Below are positions 7,643 to 15,078 of a stretch of 15,078 nucleotides of DNA, piece after piece. Numbering within the stretch: the stretch's first letter is position 1; every line of letters starts with the position of its first letter. The stretch comes from CAYNTC01 sp964432925. GTDB taxonomy: Bacteria; Planctomycetota; Phycisphaerae; Sedimentisphaerales; Anaerobacaceae. The notes below the pieces were generated by a model. The model did no database searches. It was not told the DNA's origin and worked only from the letters and a program-made list of their open reading frames with translations. The stretch is taken from positions 1 through 15,078 of the forward strand of contig CAYSPM010000060.1 in assembly GCA_964432925.1 (NCBI GenBank), given 5' to 3'. The position numbers were made by a program, and so were the translations under genes.

Positions 7643-7929
7643 CTATCAAGCTTATAAAATTGGCTCGCTTTTTCCTTTTGTTCTGATTCCTGTAACTTTA
7701 TTTTGACTGGATTAGTATCTTATGAAATAGGTTATTGTACACTTTAAACTTATATAGCCAATCATCCAGTCCATCAAATCAAAAGTAATCTCGTTCTCTG
7801 CTAACTTGCTTACGCTTTTTCCAAAATTTCTGCTGTTTTCGCGCCGTCCTTACCGAAGAATACTATTCAGGGACGTGCCTTGGTGAACTGCACATCCAAC
7901 GGCTTCATAATGTAAATATTGTAAAATTA
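7643..7929 (+). other. divergent intergenic region between amrS and ftsW
   Basis: These 287 bases must contain the promoters of both the AmmeMemoRadiSam operon and ftsW. I found no pair of -35 and -10 boxes with good spacing on either strand, no hairpin terminator and no riboswitch-like fold. The ftsW reading frame is open back to 7789 but contains no ATG, GTG or TTG before 7930. Confidence 0.5.
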
Positions 7930-9066
7930 ATGCTTAAAGTTACAAAGGACAATCAAATCGCCGCGGTTATTGTGCTCTTAATGGCCATCGGCGTTGTCTT
8001 TGTCTTCTCAGCTAGTGCCAACATAAGTTATGACCTCGACTTACGGATGTCCTACAATTATCCTGGCCTCCGCCAAATCCTGTTTTTCCCTCTGGCCTGT
8101 CTTGTCATTTTTGCTTTCTCACGTGTTGATTACCGTAGATTCAGCTTTGCAGGCGGCTTGCTAAGGTCATCAACAACTTATCTTTTAATCCTTAGTATAG
8201 TTTTACTTATAGCCATCTTTTGGCTCGGCACCGAGATCAACCAGGCTCTTCGCTGGTACCGAATCAAACTCGGCCCCTTGACGATAAGCTTCCAGCCCTC
8301 CGAGCTTGCAAAATGGTCGCTCATTTTCTTTCTTGCAGCGGCCTTTGCCAAGTTCGACTCCGACATACGCTTATACAGGAAAAGGTTCCTGCCAATCTGC
8401 TGTGTTATCGGCCTGGTGGTCGGGTTGATAGTCGTGGAAGACTTTGGTACAGCAGCATTTTTAGCGATTCTGAGCTTCTTGATGTTGGTGATTGCCGGCG
8501 CCAGTTGGTGGCATCTCAGTTCCCTTTTAGCAGTTGGCGTAACCGGTTTTGCAACAATGCTTTACTACTCGCCCAGCCGACTCAATCGTATTATCGCTTT
8601 CATCGACCGTGAAAAATGGGCTGATTCAGTCGGCTACCAGGCAAAGCAATCACTAATTGCTCTGGGCTCCGGCGGCCTTTGGGGCAAAGGCTTAGGTCGA
8701 GGAATCTGTAAGTATGGGCATCTACCGGAAGATACGTCAGATTTTATCTTCGCTATTATTGGCGAAGAGCTCGGCTTCGCAGGCACCGCAGCGGTAATTG
8801 GCCTCTTTATTGTATTCATCTGGTTGGGAATTCTCGTAGTTCGCCGTTGCCAGGACCGCTTTGGTCAGCTTTTAGCCGCTGGTATTGTCCTGGCGATAGC
8901 AGGTCAGGCCGCCCTTAACATCGCAGTGGTGACAGTGCTGCTGCCAACCAAAGGCATACCTCTGCCATTCATTAGCGCAGGTGGAACAAGTCTGTTACTG
9001 TCTTCAGCCGCTATTGGCGTCCTACTTAACATTGCGAAGCAATCTACCGTCCAATCAACAACATAA
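7930..9066 (+). CDS. ftsW: SEDS family peptidoglycan glycosyltransferase, FtsW type
   Basis: 378 residues, a multi-spanning inner-membrane protein of the FtsW/RodA/SpoVE family that polymerises lipid II into glycan strands together with a class B penicillin-binding protein. Family signatures are present: QPSELAKW (122-129), GKGLGRG (253-258 region), LPEDTSDFIFAIIGEELG (265-282) with the catalytic Asp expected at D271, and LPTKGIPLPFISAGGTS (338-354). The GLG-x-LPE form and the C-terminal motif favour FtsW over RodA. The gene is alone here, outside any mur/fts cluster visible in the window. The start is ATG at 7930, the first start codon in the open frame, but no Shine-Dalgarno precedes it. 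The upstream bases are AT-rich, so initiation may be leaderless or SD-independent. FtsW against another SEDS paralogue is likely but not certain. Confidence 0.92.
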   Translation: MLKVTKDNQIAAVIVLLMAIGVVFVFSASANISYDLDLRMSYNYPGLRQILFFPLACLVIFAFSRVDYRRFSFAGGLLRSSTTYLLILSIVLLIAIFWLGTEINQALRWYRIKLGPLTISFQPSELAKWSLIFFLAAAFAKFDSDIRLYRKRFLPICCVIGLVVGLIVVEDFGTAAFLAILSFLMLVIAGASWWHLSSLLAVGVTGFATMLYYSPSRLNRIIAFIDREKWADSVGYQAKQSLIALGSGGLWGKGLGRGICKYGHLPEDTSDFIFAIIGEELGFAGTAAVIGLFIVFIWLGILVVRRCQDRFGQLLAAGIVLAIAGQAALNIAVVTVLLPTKGIPLPFISAGGTSLLLSSAAIGVLLNIAKQSTVQSTT

Positions 9067-9142
9067 TAAAGCGCATTGGGAGTATCTGGTAAAAGAAGCG
9101 TAACCGTTCACGGCCTTATATGTTGAATTTGGGCCATTTTAC

Positions 9143-9229
9143 GTCATTGCGAGCGAGGCAGAGCCGAGCGCGGCAATCTCTCTGTTGCGAAGATCTGAGA
9201 TTGCTTCGGCCTAAAGGCCTCGCAATGAC
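9143..9229. repeat. nested inverted repeat (REP/MITE-like element)
   Basis: The outer arms GTCATTGCGAG (9143-9153) and CTCGCAATGAC (9219-9229) are perfect inverted copies. Inside them GCAATCTC (9173-9180) and GAGATTGC (9197-9204) pair again. The wording GTCATTGCGAG...GCAATCTC is one I recall from dispersed intergenic palindromes in many bacterial genomes. It lies between the convergent ftsW and esterase genes, and its right arm forms the last codons of the esterase. It could act as a bidirectional transcription stop. No target duplication is obvious at its ends, and no second copy lies in this window. Confidence 0.85.
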
Positions 9230-10479
9230 ACAAAAACGCTGGTTTGCCCCCGTGAATAGTTACAAAGAAGATAATGCCATGGTAGCTCAGCCGCGTTAGG
9301 GTCGACGGCGTGCGCAGGTCTGGGATAATGGGGGCCGAAGACCAACAAGTCCTGAATTTTTTCAATCACAACGAAACTTTCATCGATAGAGCCATCAGGC
9401 CCTATTACCTTATCGAGCGCAAGACCGAGATGTTCTGCTAAGAACTTATAAGCACCGATGCGTTTTGAAAGACCGTAGTCGTGACCTTCGTTTGGAAGAT
9501 GCAGGTTTTCAACAAGATTCTCAGCACCATAGAGCCGATAAACGTTGCGGATGTAAGGAAATTCAACATCAGGGACGTTCTTGGTCCAATCCTGGCCGCA
9601 AGAGATAATCAACTGTGGTCGTGGCGCGGTTAGAGCCGCTATCTCGGCATTGTTTGTCTGGTGAGTATCGCTTTTGTGAATGGGTATACCGCTTTCGCAA
9701 TTGCACCCGCCAAAGAAGTGAGCCGAGACCATAACCACCGGAATCGAGACAGCGATGCGGTCATCCACCGCAGCAAGAAGAAACGCCTGTGTCCCGCCGC
9801 TGGAAGCTCCGGTCACAGCGATGCGATTAGGATCAACATCGCTCATTGATGTGAGGAAATCTACGGCGCGAATACTGTTCCAGAGCTGTAGCTTGAGGAC
9901 TTTTGGTTGGTCATGTGACCAGCCGGCGTTTTTCCAGTCGCCCCAACCAACCATATCGTATGCAAAGACCACCGCTCCCATTCGGGCCAGGGTAGCACAG
10001 CGTTTTTGCATATCAGGTCGAAAACGGCCGTAGTTATTAAGATCACGCCAATGACCATGCGGACAAAGGATAGCTGCAAAGGGGCCGGTTCCTTCTGCAG
10101 GTCGATACAAGCTTCCTGTTACAAAAACGCCGGGCAGGCTTTCAAAGGCTGCATTTTCAACGATGTAACCATCGTATCTTCGCTTGCTGTGAATGATCGG
10201 ATTTAGCGCACACTTTTTCGGTAAAGGCAAAAGCTCAGCCCCATGCAGGATACCCTCGCGGATGCGCTTGGCCCGTTCTTGCCACTGGGCCAAGTTAGAA
10301 TAGCTGCGGGCGAACATAGCAAGCTGTTGTTTGGCGGCTTCTTCGCTGTGATAGTGTCCCTGGCAAAGCTGAGGCTCTTCGCCTTTAGAGCGCTGAGCGA
10401 ACGGTGGTGAGATATTAGGTGATAATGCAAGCACGCTTACAAATAATACCTTCACAAAGCTGACAAGTCTGCTGTTCAT
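9211..10479 (-). CDS. secreted alpha/beta hydrolase, acetyl-xylan-esterase/glucuronoyl-esterase-like
   Basis: 422 residues with an N-terminal signal peptide (basic start, hydrophobic 8-20, likely cleavage near PPFAQ 25-29). The alpha/beta-hydrolase fold shows the nucleophile elbow GASSG (224-228, Ser226), a probable acid Asp297 in SCGQDW and His333 in NEGHDYG. A CPHGH motif (139-143) provides the oxyanion side. It probably removes ester groups from a polysaccharide outside the cytoplasm; the exact substrate cannot be read. It follows the heparinase-like gene by 71 bases on the same strand, suggesting co-transcription and joint polysaccharide breakdown. The ribosome site is weak. Oddity: the last six or seven codons (VSLRGL and the stop) lie in the inverted repeat at 9143-9229, so the C-terminus has probably been altered by insertion of that element. 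The core enzyme looks intact. Confidence 0.85.
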   Translation of the reverse strand: MNSRLVSFVKVLFVSVLALSPNISPPFAQRSKGEEPQLCQGHYHSEEAAKQQLAMFARSYSNLAQWQERAKRIREGILHGAELLPLPKKCALNPIIHSKRRYDGYIVENAAFESLPGVFVTGSLYRPAEGTGPFAAILCPHGHWRDLNNYGRFRPDMQKRCATLARMGAVVFAYDMVGWGDWKNAGWSHDQPKVLKLQLWNSIRAVDFLTSMSDVDPNRIAVTGASSGGTQAFLLAAVDDRIAVSIPVVMVSAHFFGGCNCESGIPIHKSDTHQTNNAEIAALTAPRPQLIISCGQDWTKNVPDVEFPYIRNVYRLYGAENLVENLHLPNEGHDYGLSKRIGAYKFLAEHLGLALDKVIGPDGSIDESFVVIEKIQDLLVFGPHYPRPAHAVDPNAAELPWHYLLCNYSRGQTSVFVSLRGL

Positions 10480-10550
10480 TTTGCACCACTGGATTCTCTT
10501 CTCGCGTATTCTACAGTTTATGGTTAATTAAAAATAAGTCCTTTATGAGG

Positions 10551-12041
10551 TCACCATTGGGCTAGAGGCTGTAACTGGAGGGAGCTAACATATCGGCCAT
10601 CTTTCCATAGTGGTGACAGCAGAACGGCAACTCGCACATTACCATTGGCAGCGGGTAAACGAACTACCAATCGGTTAACGCCCTTATTGGGCTTTTGAGG
10701 CGGCTGCTGTTCGGCTGACTCGACGGCAAATTCAGAGCCGGATGGTGATAAAACACGCGCGACGAGCTGTTTTTGCTGGAGGTGGAGTCTTGCGATATCA
10801 GGCTTTTCGATTATGATTTCAGCACCGGTGGTCATAGCCCAGACGAGTTGGCAAGATTCTTTTATCTCGAACTCATCCTGCACAAGGACCGCATCTCTAT
10901 CGGCGGTCATGGCAACACCCCGCGTGACTTTCTTTGCGAACTCGCTGTAGGCGCTGGTAAGGTCGATAAGGACAAAGGCGGACGACTTTTTTGATTGAAA
11001 TTTGATGAACTTAGACGTTGCCAGTGGGTCCTGGTCTTTTCCTGCAAGCAGCGGGACATTATGGCTTTGGGAATTCAGGCGATAGTACGTCCATCGCTTG
11101 CCGTCTCTTTTCATATCCCAGTAGCCGGGCAGATTGTAATTGTCCGAACCAAGGTCACGTGCCCATCGAACACCCAGGGCATCAAGTTCGAAATTACCCA
11201 GGTCAAGGTGACCATGATTGACCTGATTGTAGCCAGCCTTGACCCCAACAAACAGGGCGTTTGGATCATCCCATGCACTGCGGAAGGTCGCCACTTCAAC
11301 TGGGCCACGGAAGTACTTGTCAAGAGCTTTCGCCGACGGTTTCTCTGGTCTTGGGACGTACCATATTACGTGCTCNNNNNNNNNNNNNNNNNNNNNNNNN
11401 NNNNNNNNNNNNNNNNNNNNNNNNNNNNNNNNNNNNNNNNNNNNNNNNNNNNNNNNNNNNNNNNNNNNNNNNNNNGAATTCTCGTATGCTTGCAGTCCAG
11501 GCTCAAGGCCGAGCTTTATCAAAGCCGTTCTGATCTTCTCGCGCTGACGTTCACCAAGATAATCAAATAACCAGTCATATCCGATGCCGACGGCATGCGA
11601 CATTTCAGCGGTATCGAGAAAATGTGATGGGTTCCAGTCCGGGAATTCACAAACAACAAGTAAGTTTTCTACAGCTTTTTTCGCATACTTCTCGTTACCC
11701 GTCCACCTGTACGCCAGACAAAGGGCATACACCCGATCAAGACATCTTCTGCTGATATGCAACAAACGCGGACCAATTTTTCGGTATTCGAGCGTAGGTT
11801 CCTCACAGTACGCATCAGCCTCAGCAAGAACATCCGTGACGCATTTCTGAAGGACCTGATCGTTTTCATACTGCTGCTTCAATATGCTGAGGTCTTCATC
11901 TTTTAGTATCAGGCGAGGATGGCTTCTATCGAGCGTAGACAAGATGTTGGATGGTTCGGCGACCACGCCTCCAGAGACTCCTAACGCGGGTATTAAAGAT
12001 GACAGAACAGCCAACAGGATAATGTTGCAATTATTTTTCAT
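10551..12041 (-). CDS. heparinase II/III-like polysaccharide lyase, interrupted by an assembly gap
   Basis: An exported lyase-like protein with a signal peptide (hydrophobic residues 7-22) and an N-terminal alpha-barrel part of 188 residues (RSHPRLILKDEDL near 39-51; YRWTGNEKYAKKA and the following helices). The C-terminal 274 residues form the beta-sandwich part. There NHGHLDLGNF, RWARDLGS and NSQSHNV supply His, Asp and His at positions matching the zinc site of heparinase II. Enzymes of this fold cleave uronic-acid glycans by beta-elimination. The middle is lost in a 100-N gap; the catalytic Tyr/His region expected there cannot be seen. The apparent frame across the gap is meaningless because the filler length is arbitrary, so true length is unknown, probably over 600 residues. 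The start ATG at 12041 is followed by the signal peptide. First gene of a probable pair with the esterase. Confidence 0.82.
   Translation of the reverse strand: MKNNCNIILLAVLSSLIPALGVSGGVVAEPSNILSTLDRSHPRLILKDEDLSILKQQYENDQVLQKCVTDVLAEADAYCEEPTLEYRKIGPRLLHISRRCLDRVYALCLAYRWTGNEKYAKKAVENLLVVCEFPDWNPSHFLDTAEMSHAVGIGYDWLFDYLGERQREKIRTALIKLGLEPGLQAYENXXXXXXXXXXXXXXXXXXXXXXXXXXXXXXXXXXEHVIWYVPRPEKPSAKALDKYFRGPVEVATFRSAWDDPNALFVGVKAGYNQVNHGHLDLGNFELDALGVRWARDLGSDNYNLPGYWDMKRDGKRWTYYRLNSQSHNVPLLAGKDQDPLATSKFIKFQSKKSSAFVLIDLTSAYSEFAKKVTRGVAMTADRDAVLVQDEFEIKESCQLVWAMTTGAEIIIEKPDIARLHLQQKQLVARVLSPSGSEFAVESAEQQPPQKPNKGVNRLVVRLPAANGNVRVAVLLSPLWKDGRYVSSLQLQPLAQW
11376..11475. other. assembly gap (100 N)
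   Basis: Exactly 100 undefined bases, the usual filler for a scaffold gap of unknown size. It falls inside the heparinase-like gene. Coordinates to the right are therefore nominal relative to the true chromosome. Confidence 0.99.
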
Positions 12042-12182
12042 AATCTCGACACATATTTTGCAGATTTATGGTAATTCACAATTGATATGATAATAGCTAA
12101 GTTCGTCATGTTAGTCCAAAGATATAATAGTCTTATAACTCAACCGCAAGGCTAAAGTATACTGGCTTTTTGGCTTCCGATT

Positions 12183-12191
12183 TGTTATAAT
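12183..12191 (+). promoter_or_regulatory. candidate extended -10 promoter of the CotH gene
   Basis: TGTTATAAT fits the extended -10 form TG-N-TATAAT. The matching -35 region (around 12163-12168, TGGCTT) is poor, as is usual for extended -10 promoters. Transcription would start near 12198, leaving a very short leader before the ATG at 12210, with GAGAG (12198-12202) as possible ribosome site. The box also lies in an 11-base palindrome GTTATAATAAC (12184-12194). Confidence 0.4.
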
Positions 12192-12209
12192 AACATTGAG
12201 AGACAAAGG

Positions 12210-15078
12210 ATGAACAGACCTTATACAACAACAGCACTATTTGTTCTGTTACTAATCCAACTCTCAGCCAACATCGGAAAGGCGGGCTGTCCTATTGGTG
12301 ACCTCAATAGTGACTGCCAGGTCGATGTTCATGATCTGAGTATTTTTTCCGAACAGTGGTTGAGTGTTACGGACAGTATAGCAGACTTGACCGGCAACGG
12401 AGAGGTCAACATGGATGATTTTGCTTTGCTGGCTGAGAACTGGCGCCAGCCGAATCTTCCTCTGGTCATCAATGAAATTATGGCCTCAAACAACACCATT
12501 ATAACCGATCCACGAGGTGAGTATGACGACTGGATCGAGATATTTAACGCCGGGGATGAGCCGATCGACATAGGCGGTATGTATCTTACGGATGATTTAA
12601 CCGTTCCTACAAAGTGGCGCATTCCCGATGACAAACCAACAGAGACAACAATCCCACCACGCGGATACTTACTGATTTGGGCAGATGATCAGACACACCA
12701 GGGAAGGTTGCACACAAATTTCAAGCTTGATATAGATGGAGAAGAAATTGGTCTCTTCGATGTGGACGGAAGTACGCTAATTGATAGCATAGTTTACGGC
12801 TCACAGACCGTTGATATTTCTTATGGCAGATATCCAGATGCAACGAATGACTTGCGATTTTTTGGATACCCAACACCGGGTGCAGAAAATAATGATGCAT
12901 ACATTGACGTGGTCGCCGACACGAAATTTAGCCACGATCGCGGCTTCTACGAAGAGCCATTTTCTGTTGGTATCACCACGAAAACCGAGGGAGCTACCAT
13001 ACTTTATACCGTCGATGGAGCAGTCCCAAATGATCTTATTAACAGAAGGATTTTGGCGGGCACAGCTTACACAGGTCCAATTTCTATCACAAATACCACA
13101 TGCCTGCGAGCAATGGCGATCAAGCCGGGGTGGAAGCCATCTAACGTTGACACCCACACATATATTCTGAACGCGAGTGCAGAAGTTAAGTCGCTGCCGG
13201 TGGTGTCCCTCGTTGGTGACGAATACAAGACTCTTTATGAGCCGGATGGTATCATGGCTATCGTAGGTGGGACCTACAATGGCGGCGTATGGAATTCTAC
13301 CGGTCCAGGTAGCTACAATAATCCGATGCGACGAGGATATGAGCGCCCGGTATCGTTCGAACTAATCAAACCGGAAGACGAACCAGGACTTCAAGTCGAT
13401 TGTGGAATCCGTGTTCATGGCAGCGACTATGTGCGTCCACGGTATCGCCGAATGGATGGCTATTGGACTGGCTATGGAAAATTCAGCTTCAGGCTCTACT
13501 TTCGTGGTCAATACGGACAAAGTTGGCTGGAATATCCACTCTTTCCATCCGAGGTTGAACGTTTCAAAAGCATAGTTTTGCGCGCGGGCCACAACGACAG
13601 AAGCAATCCATTTCTAAAAGACGAGTTGATAAGACGACTTCACAAAGATATGGGCCACGTCGCAAGTAGCGGAATGATGACCAATTTGTTCGTTAACGGT
13701 GAATACAAAGGCTACTACAATCCTTGCGAGCATATCAAAGAGGAATTCTGCCAGCAATGGTATGACAGCGATGAGCCATGGGATGTGATGACTATGAGCG
13801 GAATTCGTGACGGTGATGCGACTTCCTGGTATGCAATGATTAATTATGCTCGCGGCAATGATATGTCCAACTCGAGCAACTATCAGGAACTTGGCAGACA
13901 ACTCGATATTCCGGCATTTATAGACTACCTCATTTTAGAGCTATGGGCCGGCAATTGGGATTGGCCGAACAACAATTGGTCCGCAGCAAAGGAATGCTCC
14001 GAAGATGGATTGTGGAGGTTCTTTATCTGGGATGCTGAGGGTACGATGGAGTCAAACGGACTCAATAGGGTAGGTTTTGATCAATACCCAAGCTGGCAAG
14101 CGGGTGGAGGAGCTGGGCTCAATGGCGAGAATACGCAGATAGCCTGGCTTTATCGCGCACTCAAAACCAACGGTAACTTCGCCCAGCTTTTCGCAGATCG
14201 ATTGTACAAGCATTTCTACAACAACGGCGCTATGACCGAGCAGAACATCCGAAAAAGGTTTCTTGAACTGCGCGACGAATTGCTCGAAGTCATTCCCAAC
14301 ATGGATATGTATATTCTCAACACCTGGGTTCCAAATCGTGAGGACATCTTTTTGGACGCTTGCATTGCTGAAGGAATGTTTACCTTCCCAGGCCCAACAT
14401 TCAATATCAATGGTATTTATCAACAAGGCGGCCATATCTCGGTTGCAGATGCTCTGAGCATAACTAATACAGAAGGATCCGGCACGATCTACTACACACT
14501 CGACAGTACCGACCCAAGCGAACCGGTTGAAGGACCACGATTAGTCACTAGTACCACACTTGTAGTCAAAAATGCAACTAAAAGAGTGCTGGTTCCAAGC
14601 AGAGCCGTAAATAATGCCTGGAAGGGCGGAGGGCAATTTGACGACACAGGCTGGGCACTTTGCACAGGTAATCCTGGAGGCGTTGGCTACGAAAGAAGCT
14701 CCGGCTATGAAGGACTCATAAGCCTCGATGTCGAAGAACAAATGTACGACAAACAAACAAGCTGCTATATACGAATCCCATTTACCGTGGATACCAACCT
14801 GACAGGCTTCAGCATCCTGACACTCAAAATGCAATACGACGATGGCTTTGTAGCATATCTAAACGGCACAGAAGTACAGCGCACCCTTGTTAGCGGAGAA
14901 CCAGCCTGGAACTCGATGGCTGATGGCAACCATGAAGCCCAGGGCTTTGAATCCTTCAATATATCTGAGCACATAGACAGCTTAAAGCAAGGGCAAAACA
15001 TCCTGGCTATCCATGGCCTGAATGTCTCTTACACAAGCTCCGACTTTATTATCTCCTGCGAACTGGTTGCTGGTGAAG
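12210..15078 (+). CDS. secreted dockerin-like/lamin-tail/CotH-kinase multidomain protein (3' end outside window)
   Basis: 956 codons are visible and the frame stays open to the right edge. Residues 1-25 form a signal peptide. Residues 28-78 carry two dockerin-like calcium loops (D31, N33, D35, D42 and D59, N63, D70). A lamin-tail domain follows (about 85-225, INEIMASNN...DDWIEIFN). A chitobiase/Fn3-like domain covers about 238-322 (ATILYTVDG). The CotH-kinase region is about 330-700: FVNGEYKGYYNPCEHI (E507), NWDWPNNN (D583) and IWDAEGT (D608) match the expected kinase acidic residues. A second chitobiase-like segment (GTIYYTLDSTDPS) and a beta-rich C-terminal part follow. CotH proteins in spore formers are protein kinases; in planctomycetes the family is expanded and its role is unknown. 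The dockerin may serve cell-surface attachment rather than cellulosome assembly. ATG at 12210; ribosome site weak. Confidence 0.9.
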   Translation, partial: MNRPYTTTALFVLLLIQLSANIGKAGCPIGDLNSDCQVDVHDLSIFSEQWLSVTDSIADLTGNGEVNMDDFALLAENWRQPNLPLVINEIMASNNTIITDPRGEYDDWIEIFNAGDEPIDIGGMYLTDDLTVPTKWRIPDDKPTETTIPPRGYLLIWADDQTHQGRLHTNFKLDIDGEEIGLFDVDGSTLIDSIVYGSQTVDISYGRYPDATNDLRFFGYPTPGAENNDAYIDVVADTKFSHDRGFYEEPFSVGITTKTEGATILYTVDGAVPNDLINRRILAGTAYTGPISITNTTCLRAMAIKPGWKPSNVDTHTYILNASAEVKSLPVVSLVGDEYKTLYEPDGIMAIVGGTYNGGVWNSTGPGSYNNPMRRGYERPVSFELIKPEDEPGLQVDCGIRVHGSDYVRPRYRRMDGYWTGYGKFSFRLYFRGQYGQSWLEYPLFPSEVERFKSIVLRAGHNDRSNPFLKDELIRRLHKDMGHVASSGMMTNLFVNGEYKGYYNPCEHIKEEFCQQWYDSDEPWDVMTMSGIRDGDATSWYAMINYARGNDMSNSSNYQELGRQLDIPAFIDYLILELWAGNWDWPNNNWSAAKECSEDGLWRFFIWDAEGTMESNGLNRVGFDQYPSWQAGGGAGLNGENTQIAWLYRALKTNGNFAQLFADRLYKHFYNNGAMTEQNIRKRFLELRDELLEVIPNMDMYILNTWVPNREDIFLDACIAEGMFTFPGPTFNINGIYQQGGHISVADALSITNTEGSGTIYYTLDSTDPSEPVEGPRLVTSTTLVVKNATKRVLVPSRAVNNAWKGGGQFDDTGWALCTGNPGGVGYERSSGYEGLISLDVEEQMYDKQTSCYIRIPFTVDTNLTGFSILTLKMQYDDGFVAYLNGTEVQRTLVSGEPAWNSMADGNHEAQGFESFNISEHIDSLKQGQNILAIHGLNVSYTSSDFIISCELVAGE

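Noticed and set aside
7810..7908. 33-codon minus-strand frame with one internal TGA, ending in KDGAKTAEILEKA, in the amrS-ftsW intergenic region
   Set aside because: It could be a gene remnant or a TGA-read-through peptide, but I recognise no family, see no ribosome site and the length is compatible with chance.
10995..11570. Plus-strand frame of 191 codons running through the N gap
   Set aside because: Antisense to the heparinase-like gene and kept open by undefined bases; no recognisable protein.
12801..13170. Reading frames of about 118 codons on both strands inside the CotH gene
   Set aside because: They lie in other frames of a gene whose domains are continuous and recognisable; no signals of their own.
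1..15078. CRISPR arrays, tRNA or rRNA genes, insertion sequences and defence islands
   Set aside because: No regularly spaced direct repeats, cloverleaf-like sequence, transposase or nuclease gene was found in either strand by reading.

Overview
The window looks like a metagenome-assembled scaffold from a planctomycete, most likely Phycisphaerae. The main reason is the secreted protein at the right end, which combines a signal peptide, a dockerin-like calcium repeat pair, a lamin-tail domain, a chitobiase-like domain and a CotH-kinase core. To my knowledge that layout is common in this group. A run of exactly 100 N (11376-11475) shows the assembly was scaffolded. The lineage is an inference; there is no rRNA gene or other phylogenetic marker in the window.

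Layout. At the left edge a hairpin terminator (68-102) lies between an unseen plus-strand gene and a minus-strand cold shock protein gene (121-324). A small DUF2905 membrane protein follows on the plus strand (593-847). From 7642 down to 876 runs a tight minus-strand operon of four genes: an AmmeMemoRadiSam radical SAM enzyme, a 60-residue Tat-signal peptide, a MEMO1-AMMECR1 fusion with a lipoprotein-like signal, and a 1334-residue membrane redox fusion. Each junction is a 1-4 base overlap or a 1-base gap. An ftsW-type SEDS gene (7930-9066) points the other way. An inverted repeat (9143-9229) separates it from an esterase (9211-10479) and a heparinase II/III-like polysaccharide lyase (10551-12041, broken by the N gap). 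The divergent CotH/lamin-tail gene (12210 onward) leaves the window at the right edge.

The most interesting part is the four-gene operon. The AmmeMemoRadiSam trio is a known but functionally unresolved set. Here it is coupled to a protein carrying spermidine-synthase-like membrane and Rossmann parts, a periplasmic covalent-FMN domain and a NapH/NosR-like ferredoxin domain. The Memo part appears to be exported as a lipoprotein, and a tiny Tat-signal protein sits between the radical SAM gene and the Memo gene. My model, which is inference, is a cell-envelope redox system. Electrons would cross the inner membrane through the ferredoxin and FMN domains to a periplasmic metal-binding Memo protein, with the radical SAM enzyme modifying one of the partners in the cytoplasm.

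The right third is ordinary planctomycete polysaccharide-use and surface-protein equipment. The esterase and lyase are probably co-transcribed and exported.
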